A stretch of 64,000 nucleotides of DNA from Casuarina equisetifolia. Its lineage: Eukaryota; Streptophyta; Magnoliopsida; Fagales; Casuarinaceae. The stretch spans positions 12,199,931 to 12,263,930 of the forward strand of contig CM052357.1 of assembly GCA_028551475.1 (NCBI GenBank). Reading direction: 5' to 3'. Shown here piece by piece: positions 23,767 through 35,341 of the stretch. The position numbers and the translations under genes are program-made. Under the pieces are notes generated by a model. The model saw only the letters and a program-made list of their open reading frames with translations. It searched no databases and had not been told where the DNA came from. Numbering within the stretch: position 1 is the stretch's first letter; each line of letters starts with the position of its first letter.

Positions 23767-26088
23767 CTAGTAGACCGGAAACACCCTGACATTATCGAGG
23801 AGTGGACCACAGAGAAGACCATAGTCGTGAAGCGCAGTGTGATATTTGGCACTGAAAAACGTGATCCTCGACCTTGCTGAGATTGCTTGGAACTTGAAAC
23901 TGGCAGTTACGAACCCTCCCTTCCCTCGAGATTCATACGGAACTTTCAGGGTTTCCTTAGCAGCGAAAGCTTCCACCACCATAGAGCCATGGCAAACGTT
24001 CTTGGCATCTCCAATGGTGAACGTGAGGTTGTAGAACTTGCCAGGGGATGTTCTGATGATTTGGGCAATGGCACTTTCTCGCCCGGCAACCAACTCGATT
24101 GCAGCGAGTCCTGATGGAACGAAGAAGTGCTTCTTGTCAATGTACTTCACCGGTTTGAGGGACTCGATGATCCACCCGGGGAGTGGGGAAATCAGGTCCA
24201 GTTGCTTCGGAGGGAGCAGGACTCCTCTTGAGAAGTTGTTGAACAGATGCGGACCAACTTCAAAGTCACCGTTTTTCACGAGGTTACCTACATGAAGACT
24301 CACACAGAAATAAGAAGCAATTCAGTGTCTCTCTCCATCTCTTTTTTGTCGTTCTTTTTTCAAAGCATGAAATAACTCAGGTTGAACCTAAAAATTAGAT
24401 GGTTTAAATATCAAACTTTGGGATTGCATCTTGCACTTAAGGGATATTAATTTCTTAAACGACTAATCTGCTGTTTGTTTATTATTCAAGTTCATGTAAA
24501 CTAACGTTTGCTTCTTTCGAACGTTCTTGTCTTCTTTGACAATGGAGATTTACGAGCTGAGAGAAAGTAATCGCCTTTCTATACCATAAAAAGGATAAAA
24601 AAAAATCAAGTATGTAAGACTTTCTAACAAATTATACTGTGATCCGAAAGCTACACGTGATTAAGTTATTTTTTAACAGGATTAGAAAAAAAAATGTATA
24701 AATGTAACTAGTTCCATTTTATACTATAAAGCAGATATATTTTAGTTATTTTTTACTATCCGCTCTGACAGAATCTTCCTGGATTAGATCTCAGGGCCTA
24801 CTGCTACTAATTTTATTTCAGTACTCAACCTTACGGTTTGATTCATGCTTTACGGTTTGTTTGAAAGAAAGAAGATGGCGACGACAGATAAAGACTATCT
24901 CTTCGTTTTGGACGGTCTTGGGTTCACCCAAGAGCTATTTCCAATGTGCCGCCAAAAGTCAGCCGTCCCATCATGCCTGATCTGCATGTCGGAGACACAG
25001 GAGCCTCGTAAAGACGAAGCCTAGTCATCTTTATGGGGCGGCGGTCGAGGCGCACTCCGAAAGGTGTGAAACCCAACAGCAGGGACGAAATCCGGGTTTT
25101 CTTCAAGACTGACCATGTGTATTTAAACCTATGGAATGATGGATCTGAAGTGTCCGACTGAAAGCATACAAGGACAACTACCGGGTACTCTACTTTGACT
25201 ATGTAATATACACCAAGGGAGCTAAGTAAGAAAACATAAGTTCATTGCGAGAACGTACCTTCAGTATAGCGGAGGGGCGGCAGCTCCTTGATTGCGACGG
25301 CATCCAAGAGTGGTCCACAGCTGGGATCCTCCTGAATCCCAGGGTTGTGAAAGGTCACCTTAACGACCTTAGAAGTGGCCTGAAAAGCCCAAGCATACGT
25401 ATCCCCTCCCTTGCTATCGTAAATGGTCTGAATGGAAAGGTCTGCTGACTGACCGGGAACTGAGACCCTGATCACCTCGTCTTGGGCACAAGTCCTCGTG
25501 GCCCCGAAGGAGAGTGAGTAGACGGAGCCTTGATTGACCGTCACACTCTGAGAAATGGAGGCCTCATTGCCTAGTCTTACAGCGTGAACCCCGCGAGCAA
25601 CAGCGAAATAGAAGCCCCCTGGCTGGGGCCCTCCGGAGATGTACTCCACGAGGCCGTTGATCTCCCATTTTGGAAGAGAGTATTTCCCGACGATTACCGT
25701 CTTCTTGAGGTTTGATTTCGCGGGTGATTCTTCGAAGTCGCCGTTTGGTAGGAGTCCTGAACACACACACCAAGAATGAAAACAGCACAATAAAAAACAA
25801 GAGAGGAGTACATGCTTGGTTGCAAAATCATAAGATAACTCCTAAATCAGGTCCTTTGAAACCCCTGCTAGGTAATAGAACTCAAGTTTATGACAACACA
25901 TTCTGCCTAGTAACAACACATTAAGATAAATATTTCACCTGTTCAGAATGACACAAAAACATTCATGTAAGAAAACAAGTGCAAAAGAGTTGTTATTTAC
26001 CATCGAGATGCAGAGTAACAGGTGCCGAAGCAGAGCTACTGCAGAGAGAGACGAAAAGCACAAAACAAAGAGAAAGAAACAAAGCCAT
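23767..26088 (-). CDS. DUF642 cell-wall protein (BIIDXI/TEEBE family), 3 exons, 368 aa
   Basis: Exons 26088-26001, 25756-25259 and 24287-23767; both introns are phase 1 with GT-AG borders, and the total is 1107 bases. Residues 1 to about 22 form a signal peptide (MALFLSLCFVLFVSLCSSS..), so the product is secreted. Two DUF642 galactose-binding-like halves follow. The first begins DGLLPNGDFEE, holds VRLGNEASISQSV and ends near CGPLLDAVAI. The second begins NLVKNGDFEVGPH, holds GRESAIAQIIRT and ends with CGPLLDNVRVFPVY. The family is confined to seed plants, binds cell-wall polysaccharides and interacts with pectin methylesterases. Length equals the family norm and no catalytic site is known. 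By position next to the M16 peptidase gene, it is the likely counterpart of Arabidopsis At2g41800 (TEEBE). I leave the symbol blank because family members are hard to tell apart by eye. Confidence 0.93.
24288..25258 (-). other. Intron 2 of the DUF642 gene
   Basis: 971-base phase-1 intron lying exactly between the two DUF642 halves. No internal gene or mobile element is recognised. Confidence 0.8.
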
Positions 26089-26124
26089 GTTGTGTTGTAG
26101 TGTGGAAGAAGCACCTAGAAAGTG

Positions 26125-26133
26125 TTATAAATA
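26125..26133 (-). promoter_or_regulatory. TATA-like element of the DUF642 gene, with a second copy at 26189-26197
   Basis: The motif ttataaata occurs at 26125-26133 and again at 26189-26197, 37 and 101 bases upstream of the DUF642 ATG. On the gene's strand it reads TATTTATAA, an acceptable TATA variant. The distal copy fits a normal leader better; the proximal one would leave almost no 5' UTR. The 11-mer agaagcaccta also occurs on both sides of the proximal copy. Confidence 0.5.
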
Positions 26134-26199
26134 GACCAAGAAGCACCTAAAAGCAAGAGATTTTAAAACCCAAAGGACTGGTGGTACGTTATAAATACG

Positions 26200-28090
26200 G
26201 TGAGATCTCAAGAAAGGAAGAGGCAAAGTGGATGGGAAGCCCATGTTAAAGCCCCATCAATTCAGCCGCGGAATATGTCGTCCTGTCGGTGCTTTTCAAA
26301 GTCTTTAGCTCCCTTTTCCAGGTACTTTCTTAAAGACTTTGCTCCACCCCCCATGACCCTCCATTGGTTGCCGTGATTTGCTCCATAAGATTCTGCACTT
26401 CAACGTTCCACACTGATCAAAATCAAGTCGCGGTGCCAACCGTCTTCTCTTTAAAGATTATTATAGTTAAAACTGATAGCCAGAGAAAGCGTGATTGATA
26501 ACTACGGCTTATCACCGATGTACAAATTTCGTACAAAAAGTGCAATGGCATGTGCACTACTTTGTTTTTAGCGGTGGCGAGATGAGCATGATTTGTTTTC
26601 TCCTGAAGGATTTTCATTTTTCTCCAAAGATACTTAAGGATATTGCCCATGTTCTTGGTTTTCTTTTTGTCGAGAAAAAAGTAGATATCTTTTATATATT
26701 GATATTCACATGGTTTCATTAAATTTGATCAATTTCTGACACCTACTAAGTTAGTTTTCCTAAGCGTGATTATTTTAATATGTACAGTGTTAACCAATTA
26801 TTTTTAACTGCTTCTTCATCTTTAGATTTGACTGACCCTGACCTTCCGAGGACATCTTGAGTGACCCAACCTCTTTCTTTTCCAAGGACCTCTCAAATGA
26901 CAGTTTCTCCACCTTCCAAAAACCTTACAGCTGACCCAAAGGTTAACATATGTTTCTTTGATCCTCTCAAGTGCCAATCATTTCTCAAGTTTCCATGTAG
27001 CTCATCATTCATACTTAAGTAGCTTTAAATTTGTTTTTGCCATATGTGGAGCTTTTATTGATTTGTTTTACCCATAAATTATAATGAACACCTTCTAGTA
27101 TGTTTATGTTTTGTAAGTCAATAGAATTGTTTGGTTTTTCAACTTATTTCTCTGAATTTGGTAGCAAAGCTCAACCATGTAATGTCTAACAAAATTATCA
27201 TCAAACTTACGCATTTGCCTTTTCATCTTTCGGTATAGTAAAACAGCCCAATGTATTCCCTTTTCCTAGCCAACTGAATGTTTCCAACTTTATTACAATC
27301 AAATTGTTTGAAACTAACTACATAATCTGTGTATGAACAAAAATGCAGCTTTTGTAGCTCAGTGTGGTTCTCGTGATGGACAATGACAAGGTCGAGGTGG
27401 ACAATCACCTTCCTCTATCAACTCTCAGGGCAGAGGATTCGCACCATTCGCACATGATAATAACAAATTAACAAAAGTGCCACATACGGTGATACAAATT
27501 TAAAGCTCATTAACTCTTAAGAATAAGCTGCATGGAAACTTGGGAAGCAGTCGGCACTGGGAGATCAAATAGTCATATTGTGAGCGTCTGGATCATCTGT
27601 GCGGTTGTTAGAAGGTGAAGCGGCTATGTCGTTCGAGAGTCCTCTGGAAAGTGAGGGGCTAGTTAAACTCGGAAGTGAAGATGTAGTCAATGCTGATAAA
27701 TTATCATTTTCATTGCCAAAAAGGAAAAATATCCTAGTATTGGTTATGATGTCGACAAAAGATTCTATTCATGTCTAAAATAATCACATAAAAAAAAAAA
27801 TTACAAGTATAAGAACATAAAAAGAAAAATTTATTAACAAAAGCAAAAGAAAAAAAAGAGTTATACACCTAATGGTGGTTTATTCAACAACCCTCCTTCA
27901 AGATACCCTCCCCCGAAAAATCCCACCCCCTGATAAATATTTTTTTTTAAAAAAATTATCTAAAATATAGATGAAGTTATCGAAACGTCATGTCGTTTTT
28001 GTGTGAGAGACGGGCAATAAAACGCACCATTGAACTGTCGTCGCTCGCGCATATATCTTTTTTTTATTATTATTATTATCGGAGGAGTCG
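26200..28090. other. Intergenic DNA with one copy of a dispersed repeat
   Basis: Upstream flank of the DUF642 gene followed by AT-rich DNA. The recognisable part is a dispersed repeat at about 26785-27150. No gene is supported. Confidence 0.55.
26785..27150 (+). repeat. Dispersed repeat, copy 1 (partner at 38925-39255)
   Basis: Shared landmarks in the same order and orientation include 'ttcatcttt.ga.ttgac', 'ccaaggacct', 'tctttgat.ctctcaagtgcc', and 'atgtttatgttttgtaagtcaa'. Divergence is substantial, so this is an old duplication or two copies of an uncharacterised mobile element. Confidence 0.75.
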
Positions 28091-28530
28091 TCCAATAAGC
28101 GAATGACGCGTTGCCTGACGAAGCCGATATTATCTAGACTCCCAAACAACGGCTCTCTTCCACCCTGTTTCCAGTTGTGTTTTCCCGCTCTCGCACTTGT
28201 TCTCTGTTTCCCTTTTCTCTCTCAATCGATCGCCCGATCGGCCGTCTTTCTCTCTCACTGTGTCGATCGCCCAATCGGCCGTCCGTCGCGCTCTCTGCAT
28301 TTCTGCCGTAGACAGACGCCGATCAGAACTCCGAGGTTTTTCACCGATCACTTCTTCTCTCCCAGGTCTGTTTTCTCTTGCTCTTACTCTCGCTGGCTTT
28401 CATTCTAGCTTGCTCTGTCTCTCGATCTCCGTCCTCACTCTTTCTTTCGATCTCAGCGGATTGTGGCTACCAATCGGGTGTCTTCCGCATTTTTTGTATT
28501 TCTCTTGGAGACAGCGATCGGAAATCCCAG
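28091..28530 (+). promoter_or_regulatory. Probable promoter and non-coding first exon of the GTE-like gene
   Basis: A ccaat box sits at 28091. The block that follows is GC-rich and C/T-rich and ends at aaatcccag|gtaact (donor at 28531), a good 5' splice site. A matching acceptor, ttcattgcag, lies at 30201-30210, 52 bases before the ATG of the GTE-like gene. An earlier donor-like site is at about 28365. Two near-copies of cgatcgccc[ga]atcggccgtc (about 28226-28282) form an internal direct repeat. The exon model is inferred from splice sites only. Confidence 0.5.
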
Positions 28531-28625
28531 GTAACTCCAAACCCCAATCCTCGTTTGTGTTTGTTTATTATCATCATCCATTTCTTTTGGTATTTCAATT
28601 ATTTTCTGTCCATTTCGGGCTTCAA

Positions 28626-28656
28626 TTTAGGGTAAGGGTTAAGGTTAGGGTTAGGG
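28626..28656 (+). repeat. Degenerate telomere-type repeats
   Basis: tttaggg-taaggg-ttaagg-ttaggg-ttaggg: five telomere-like units in tandem immediately before the mitochondrial-like segment. Such patches can mark repaired double-strand breaks or be promoter teloboxes; at this place the former fits better. Confidence 0.7.
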
Positions 28657-29565
28657 ATAGGAGCGCACAAACAATGTCGTTGCGCGGGGATGCGATTCGC
28701 CAAGCTGGGGCAAACAAAGCCGTCCGGCCCCCTACCGGATTAGGAATGCGAAGGCCTTTCCTTCGAAAGGAGACCCGGGAAAGAAAGAGCTATGCTATTG
28801 ACCGACCCTTTCGTAGTGACTTCGAATCAATAGGCCTCTCCTTTTTTCTCATTTTGTTTGAGGCGGGCCGAATAGAGAATGAAATGCAGAAATAGGGGAA
28901 GGGTTCTAAACCTTTTCTTTTTTTGGTTTAAGGGTTGCTCGCCCCCTTACCCTTACATGTCATCTTCCCCTACCTATTAAAAATCGGTCTTTGTTCCGTT
29001 AGTGGGGACCCGACCTTGATTCGATCTTCCCCCAAGAGTCTGTATTGCGCAACTCCTCAATCGGAAGCAGTCGTAACGCCGAGAAATGGTAATAGTATGC
29101 GTTCTTTCTTTATTCATACATTGATTTCGAGATGCTTTGAATAGTAAGGAAGTCATGGAAGTAGCATGATATAATTGTAGTCTTCGCTTGTTAGGCATAT
29201 AGCTAGTCTTCTTTCTGAGCGAATGCTTACCTCAGGGCATATCGTATAAGTCCTACGGAATGGATTTGATAAAGCTATTCTATTCTTTCGAAAGCGGGTA
29301 TGAAAGAAAGACGTTGAAGAGGCATGGATTAAATTCCCATGAGGAAGAATCCGCGGAGTGGCATTAAGTAGTATGTCAATAGAAGGGCTTTCTTCAGAAA
29401 GGCAGTTTGTGAATCAACTCTTTTTCTTTTGCTATCCATTCTAGTGCGCCTATTCCCTTAGGCGAGTGAAAGGGCGAAGGTGGAAGAGATAGACCTCTTT
29501 CACGGTTAGGGTTTGCTTAGTGACAGCAAGTAGGCAATGGGTAGTACTTTGTTAGAGAAGTGTTT
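28657..29565. other. Mitochondrial-like insertion (NUMT)
   Basis: Composition changes sharply here. It is GC-richer, with typical angiosperm mitochondrial non-coding wording such as 'acccgggaaagaaagagc', 'cttcgaaagg', 'gaaagcgggtatgaaagaaag' and 'gcttagtgacagcaagtag', and none of the poly-A/T texture of the flanks. I recognise no complete mitochondrial gene. The identification rests on style and memory, not an alignment. It would lie inside the 5'-UTR intron of the GTE-like gene. Confidence 0.6.
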
Positions 29566-30262
29566 GAAGAATTCTGCCTAATGATGGGGACTTTCAAGTT
29601 CATGATAAACTTGAGACATGCAAAGGAGCTTTAGCTGTCCAGACATGGAAGGGGATTTATCATCCACCTCAACTTATCAATTTTCTTTTAGTGAGTGTTT
29701 ATACAAAAGGACCTTACCTAATCTATTCAAAAAATTTCCCTTTCACTCAACCCGGTCCCTGTATCATGATTCATGATTTATGCACGGACTCTTGTGCTTC
29801 AAGTCATGATCTATGAAATGAAAAGGAAACTGATTAAGGTCAATGGCCAAAGTCGTTGTACCAGTGTGTCAGGAGCAGCCATGTGTGGTATATCCTTTTG
29901 GATTCGACCCAAACCATGGAATGTTATACACCAAAAGATGTCAAAACCCTAATCTGAAAGTAAGAATGAAATAATCACAAGCAAAACGATTAACCTAAGG
30001 AAAAACGTTAACTTCTGTCATGTAGAGTGCTTCAACGTCCTCCTTTTATTAGTAACGTCTATTAGTTATTTTATTGCCTCTTCCTTCATTGTTAAAAATA
30101 AAATGTAGTTTATTCACCTTGTCATAAAGTTAGTTTTGGGGTCAAATGCAGATAATCTTTACTCAAACAATACTTATTTACCTTTCTTATCTGCTGACAA
30201 TTCATTGCAGTGCTGTGCTCAGCTCCTAAAATCTCAGCCCGTTCGGTTCTTACGGTTTCTCA

Positions 30263-33026
30263 ATGGCTGCAAGTAAGGTCAAAGCAGTCAAGAAGCTCAA
30301 TGTCAAGCTCTTCAAGAAACGAAAAGAAGCCACTCGTGGTGACAAATCTGTGAATAGACCAGCGAAAGTAATAAACAATACAAGAAAGGAAGTTGATAAA
30401 GGATCTTGCTTTCGTGACAAATTGTTGCATGAAAGGTTGATCAAATGTGAAGAGTTCAAAAAGGAGTCTTATGCAACAAATGCTAAAGTAAGTAACTTCT
30501 TAGTAGTATTCATTCTTAGATATAATTTGCTTATTTGTTTAGTAAATGAGTTAAAACTGAATGTTTGCAAGTTTAGCTAGTAAGTTGCCCTTTTTTCCTC
30601 CATTTTTAGCTTTGTTATTCTTTTTAAGCTTTTTTATTATGGTAGACATTTTATTCTCTATCTAAGTCAATTATGTCTTGTTCATTGTAGCAACATGACA
30701 AGAAAGAGCAAGATTGTGCACACAAGTCATTAAGGGCAAACTTTCAAGAAGGTATGAAGTATATGTTGTAGTTTTTGCTTTAAAATTCTTAGTAAGAGCT
30801 AATTCAATGTGTGACTTATGCTTTTATGCTTTTGGTCATATCAAATGGTGAATTGTCTTAGTCTTGGGTCTAACTGCTTGTATGTGTCCTCAATACAGTG
30901 AGTGTCCTTGTATGAGCAACTCACAAAAGTCTAATTTATTCAAACCATAAAAAAATCAAAAGCATATTTTAGTATGCCATTTTTTTATGGGGGGTTTAAT
31001 GCCTAATTCTTATAATTGTATATGTGTCAAAACAAATGATTCTTTATTATCAAGTCATAATTGCTTCACTTTTACCTTAATGTGTGGTATTGTGAGTATT
31101 TCTCAGTGATCTAATTTGTTGCCTTGATTTTGGTTGGCAATGTGAAGGCGCAAAAAGTGTGTTGCATAAGGAAAATAGGTGCCCTACTTCTCAGCCCACA
31201 CCTATTGCCACAAATGTTGCTTCGAAAGGTTAGTAATAAGTAATAACTTATTTGAGTATTACTTGTTAATATTCAATGCAGCACACTAACAGAAGTACGT
31301 TTCATTGATGTTGGTATCTTACAGGATGCTCAATATATGACATACAGCCATGTCCAAAGCAGGAACTTCGTGTTGCAATGCTAAAAAGTCGTTATGCTGA
31401 AATCATTGTTAAAGCACAACATACCATTTTTAATCATGTAAGACATCGTTTCTATTTTTGAAGAAAAAAGTGGATGAAGAATTAAACATTGTCCTACTAT
31501 TTTATCAACTTGTATTTAGTATTGGGTTTTAATAGTTGCTCATATATGTTATTTTCTTGTTTGTCATCAGGGTGAAATACCAGATTCTTTGAAGATGCAA
31601 CAAGAAAAAAGAAGATTTGAAAATATACAACATGAAGGTGAGCTAAGCAATTTAAAACTTGCTTATGCTCAAAACTTCAGATACTCTATTTGTACTTGTT
31701 TATGAGGATTTTGAGGACCAAGCCATTTACCTTGATTTTGTAACACGTTCTAGATTTATTTTTATGTAGTATAATGGGATATACTCCTTCTTACTTTAGA
31801 AATTGTTAATTTTATTATTTGTACAATAATACAATTATATCATTCTTTACACATCAAATGTATTTGATGAATTTTATACTACATTATCATAGCCTTATTA
31901 GTTATGTCTTATGCAGATTTACTTGATTCTTGATTCTTGAATTCCTTATTGGGACCATCAACCAAATTTGTTAGTAGATAGATAGTGATTGCCATACATA
32001 AAATCAAACATCTTTCTATAGGAATATTTTATGTTATAAAGATGGACTAAAACCCTTATGTAGTGGTTTTTGATATATTTGCAGCTTGGTATATTTGCCG
32101 TATTTATGTATCTTCCTAGCGTATTTGTTATAAGAGACACTCTCCTAAATGCATAAGGAGATCCACTTTCGCACTCGCATGAAAGCATCGGCGATGACTT
32201 TGGGATTCGCTTTCCACCTCATCAATAGCCTATATATGGTTTATTTTTGTTTGAAAAATAAATTGGGTCATATTTTATTCATGGCCTTTTCAAGTTACAC
32301 CAAGTAAAATACTATTTAAGGACTAAGAACACTCATATTTTAGTTGTGGTTGTCAATATAATTGGGTGCCATGTTTTGGAACGTTTGATTATATTAACTT
32401 TATAAATTTTCAATTTCCAAGATTCAAAGCTCTTTTATACATATGATGCTCAGTCACTGTAATTACTATACATACCGTTGTTGCCATAATTTAGAATCTC
32501 TCACCTCCATTTATCAGGAAACATTGTATCATATATTTTATATTTGTATGCTTAAATTGACTTGGGAGCTACTTTCGTTATGTAGTGTTTTGATAATTGC
32601 CTATGCTGTTGCCTACACTTCTATTTTTCTTGTTTTGACTTCAATGAGAGTTGTTACTGCCTGTCATTTTAGTTGTCATTCTTTAGCATGGAGCTTTTAA
32701 AAGCTTGCGCGTTCTAATTACCTTTTGGTTGATCATAATTAATGTTCATTTGCAGAGATCAACAAGATTAAATATCAAATGGAAAATAGTGAAGATGTCG
32801 CTCCAAAGTCGCAAAGAGAAAAAGAAAGAGAAGCTACTCGAGTTGCTCTTCGTCTGGTCAGCTTCTCTTTGCCTCTTCCTCACTCTTTTAGTACTGTACA
32901 TTCATTCAACGTAGTATCTGACGTTGTTCCTGCCTACAGATGACAAATACGGCGAACATTTACGAGAACATATGGGTTCAGAGAGAATTTGATGCTTTGA
33001 TTGGCTTCAAGGATTCTTATTACTAG
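30263..33026 (+). CDS. GTE-type protein resembling only the C-terminal region of GTE8/GTE12-like bromodomain factors, 7 coding exons, 244 aa
   Basis: Exons 30263-30487, 30691-30751, 31148-31228, 31325-31437, 31571-31637, 32756-32856 and 32940-33026: GT-AG borders, consistent phases, total 735 bases. Residues 1-50 are very basic (KKLNVKLFKKRKEATR), a possible nuclear localisation signal. Residues near 125-160 (KQELRVAMLKSRYAEIIVKAQ) match the LRAALLRSRFADTILKAQ block of GTE proteins. The C-terminus (REKEREATRVALRLM..) matches their ..ELEREAARQALLQMEKTVEI.. end, with the long charged coiled coil between them much reduced. No bromodomain is encoded, and none is seen upstream. It is either a derived short paralogue or a decaying gene; the clean frame through seven exons argues for retained function. 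The function is unknown; nuclear chromatin-related action is inferred from the family only. Confidence 0.75.
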
Positions 33027-35005
33027 ACTGAAGCTGATATAGATAATCGTTTGCTCCCTGTTCCTGTAAATGAAATGAAATTTGAACAATTATTCTTTTG
33101 TATAGTCTAATATTTTCTCTCAATAGCAGTATTGTTCGTTATTTGAAATGAAATTTTGTTCATTCTTCTTTTGTGCAAGCATTGAATGTTGCCCTTTGCT
33201 CCAACCATGCATATGAGATTGTAAATAATTATAAAAAAAGACACTGGCAGAGACCCTTTGAAATCAAATCAACAAAGTTGATTTCTTTTTTCTACATATT
33301 TTATTAAATCCTGTGTTGATGGCACTTATCACAAACGAAGGTAGATCTTGGCACAATCACTAGACATGATATCGACGACCATGGATGTATTCATTCCTTC
33401 AAAACTGTTCAGGGAAAAAACTCGATCCTAATAATTTCAGGGTCAAAGGAAAAATTTTAGAGCTAAATATGAAAGATGGTGGCTTTTAACAAAAACTATG
33501 TAAATTTGACAAGACATAATCCTTTCAGTGAACAATATGGAAAGAGTATAAAACCAGGATTGAACGCTAATAATATACCAAAAAACCCATATCTGCACAT
33601 ATCAACACAACGCTAAATAATTCATATGAAGGCAGAAACCTTACCGTTGTTTTACACACCAGATCTGATTATAGCAGAAAAAAAGAAAAAAGCCACCGTA
33701 ACTGTAAGCCAAGGATCATATTTCCTTGGCTTTCATTCTAATTCCCCCCTTTCTTTTCCCTTAAAAGCCCCAATTTTTCTCCTCCAAACCAGAGTTTTCA
33801 GTCTCCCAGGACAACCCAGAAAAAAGAACTCAATATAATGCGAAAAAACACAGAAGAGATCTCACCTACGTCTTGAACGGCGCTGATCTGCCAAATAGAG
33901 CTCCGCCACCCAAATGGTAGGGAAGGTTAGGGGTTCGTGCTGGTAGATCCGTGTTTAGAGGTGGAGAGATGGCAAAATGTTTGGCCGCCAGTTACTCACG
34001 TGTGTTTTTGTACGTTAGTTTGGGTGGAGTTTCTCTTCGGGCCAACAAGCCTACACAGGAGGGAATGGGCTCGACCAGGCCCACTGAATGCAGTCGGTTC
34101 GGGACGGGGCATGATTATGGAAACAATATCAATTAGTGATGAGGTTCCTTAATGAAACTTACACTTCAATTATATATTTTATACATCCTATGTAAATTTT
34201 ATTATATCATAAATAAGCCACATATATTTTTTGATAAGCTCAACAAGTCTTGAGATAGTTATATTTCCAAAGGCAAATATATTTAACACGAAAAGAAGTA
34301 CATTTGGAAAAATAATATTGATATGTTACCTCTTGAAATTTATTCATGATAATGTTCTTGAAAAGCTATTGATCTGTTACAACCTTTTCAAATCTTATTC
34401 ATTTTTTTGGTGCACTAAAAATGGAGAAAATGGCATTGAAGTTTTGTTGTTTCTACTTACTAACAAATTGCTTATGTGCTTATAGAAGAATCTAGAAAAT
34501 CCTTCTACATAGTGGCTTTTTGGCTTACTAGATGGTGTGCCAATGCTTAGGTCCGATAGGATTCAAACTGAAAATACTTGCTTTACAAAATCTTTAACAC
34601 AATTTGAAACTCATTTTGTAACTTATTTTAATAAAAAATTTCACAAACAATTTGCTACCAACTACCAGTGACACCATCTTCAACAATGTTGATTATCTTA
34701 TATAAAAATGTATTTATACTTGTTCAAACTATGTTCTTATGCTATATGATAATCACTAGTATGGAGTTGGATAGAAAATGTAGGGATGGATTTTGCTAAG
34801 GGCTGACTTCCTATGGAGGAGACAATTATGTAAATTAAGCTATGATTTATAAAAGTGTAAAAGTAAGTGATGATGTAAAATTTGTTGTTACGATGCAATG
34901 ATATAATAATGCATACTTTGTCAATTTACTAGTAGTTAAATGAAGTTAGTGGGTCGTAAGACCTCTCAAAGTTCTAACACCCATTAATGACACCTTTGTA
35001 TTTTA
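33027..35005. other. 3' flank of the GTE-like gene and intergenic DNA
   Basis: The first few hundred bases should hold the 3' UTR. At 33873-33994 the minus strand reads open as LAAKHFAISPPLNTDLPARTP..LGGGALFGRSAPFKT, just before a donor-like site; this may be a gene-fragment exon, but I do not recognise it. The rest is AT-rich without features. Confidence 0.4.
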
Positions 35006-35009
35006 TACA

Positions 35010-35275
35010 TAGACTCTTCCTTAAACTTTACGCCCCTAGTTTGGTGCACAAGAGCTAAATTGTAACAAGGGAAAGAGGTTTGGTGAAAATTTCTATCAAT
35101 TGTCAAAAGGATGGAATGTGCTAGGTAACCAACAAGCTAAGACCAACTTGTTTGTGAATAAAATAATAATCAACATCAATGTGTTTGTAGGGGAATGAGA
35201 GATAGTAGGTTGTCATTTAGTAGACCAAAAAACAAAGTTAGACTCAAATACCGGTCTTTTACCTCTACGAAGGCT
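35010..35275 (-). pseudogene. Copia RNase H tail fragment
   Basis: The minus strand reads, with stops, as F(V)FWSTK.QPTISHS... HIDVDYYFI ... IEIFTKPLS, the end of a Ty1/Copia polyprotein (..SSKKQPTVSRSSTEAE.. to ..ADIFTKPL). It is short and broken by stops and deletions. It directly abuts the LTR element that begins at 35342. Confidence 0.6.
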
Positions 35276-35341
35276 AAATCTACTTGGACGTGCTCCTTGC
35301 TACGTGACCTTGTAGTTTGTCAAATCAAGCCATATAATATA

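Noticed and set aside
23846-24295. Several plus-strand frames across DUF642 exon 3
   Set aside because: Antisense shadows of a clear DUF642 coding exon.
23767-26088. Two separate DUF642 genes
   Set aside because: The two halves join in phase 1 with a signal-peptide exon and give a normal-length 368-residue protein; each half alone lacks a start or an end.
28197-28895. 232-codon plus-strand frame spanning leader and mitochondrial-like DNA
   Set aside because: It runs from a C/T-rich leader through a splice donor and telomere repeats into the NUMT; it does not read as one protein.
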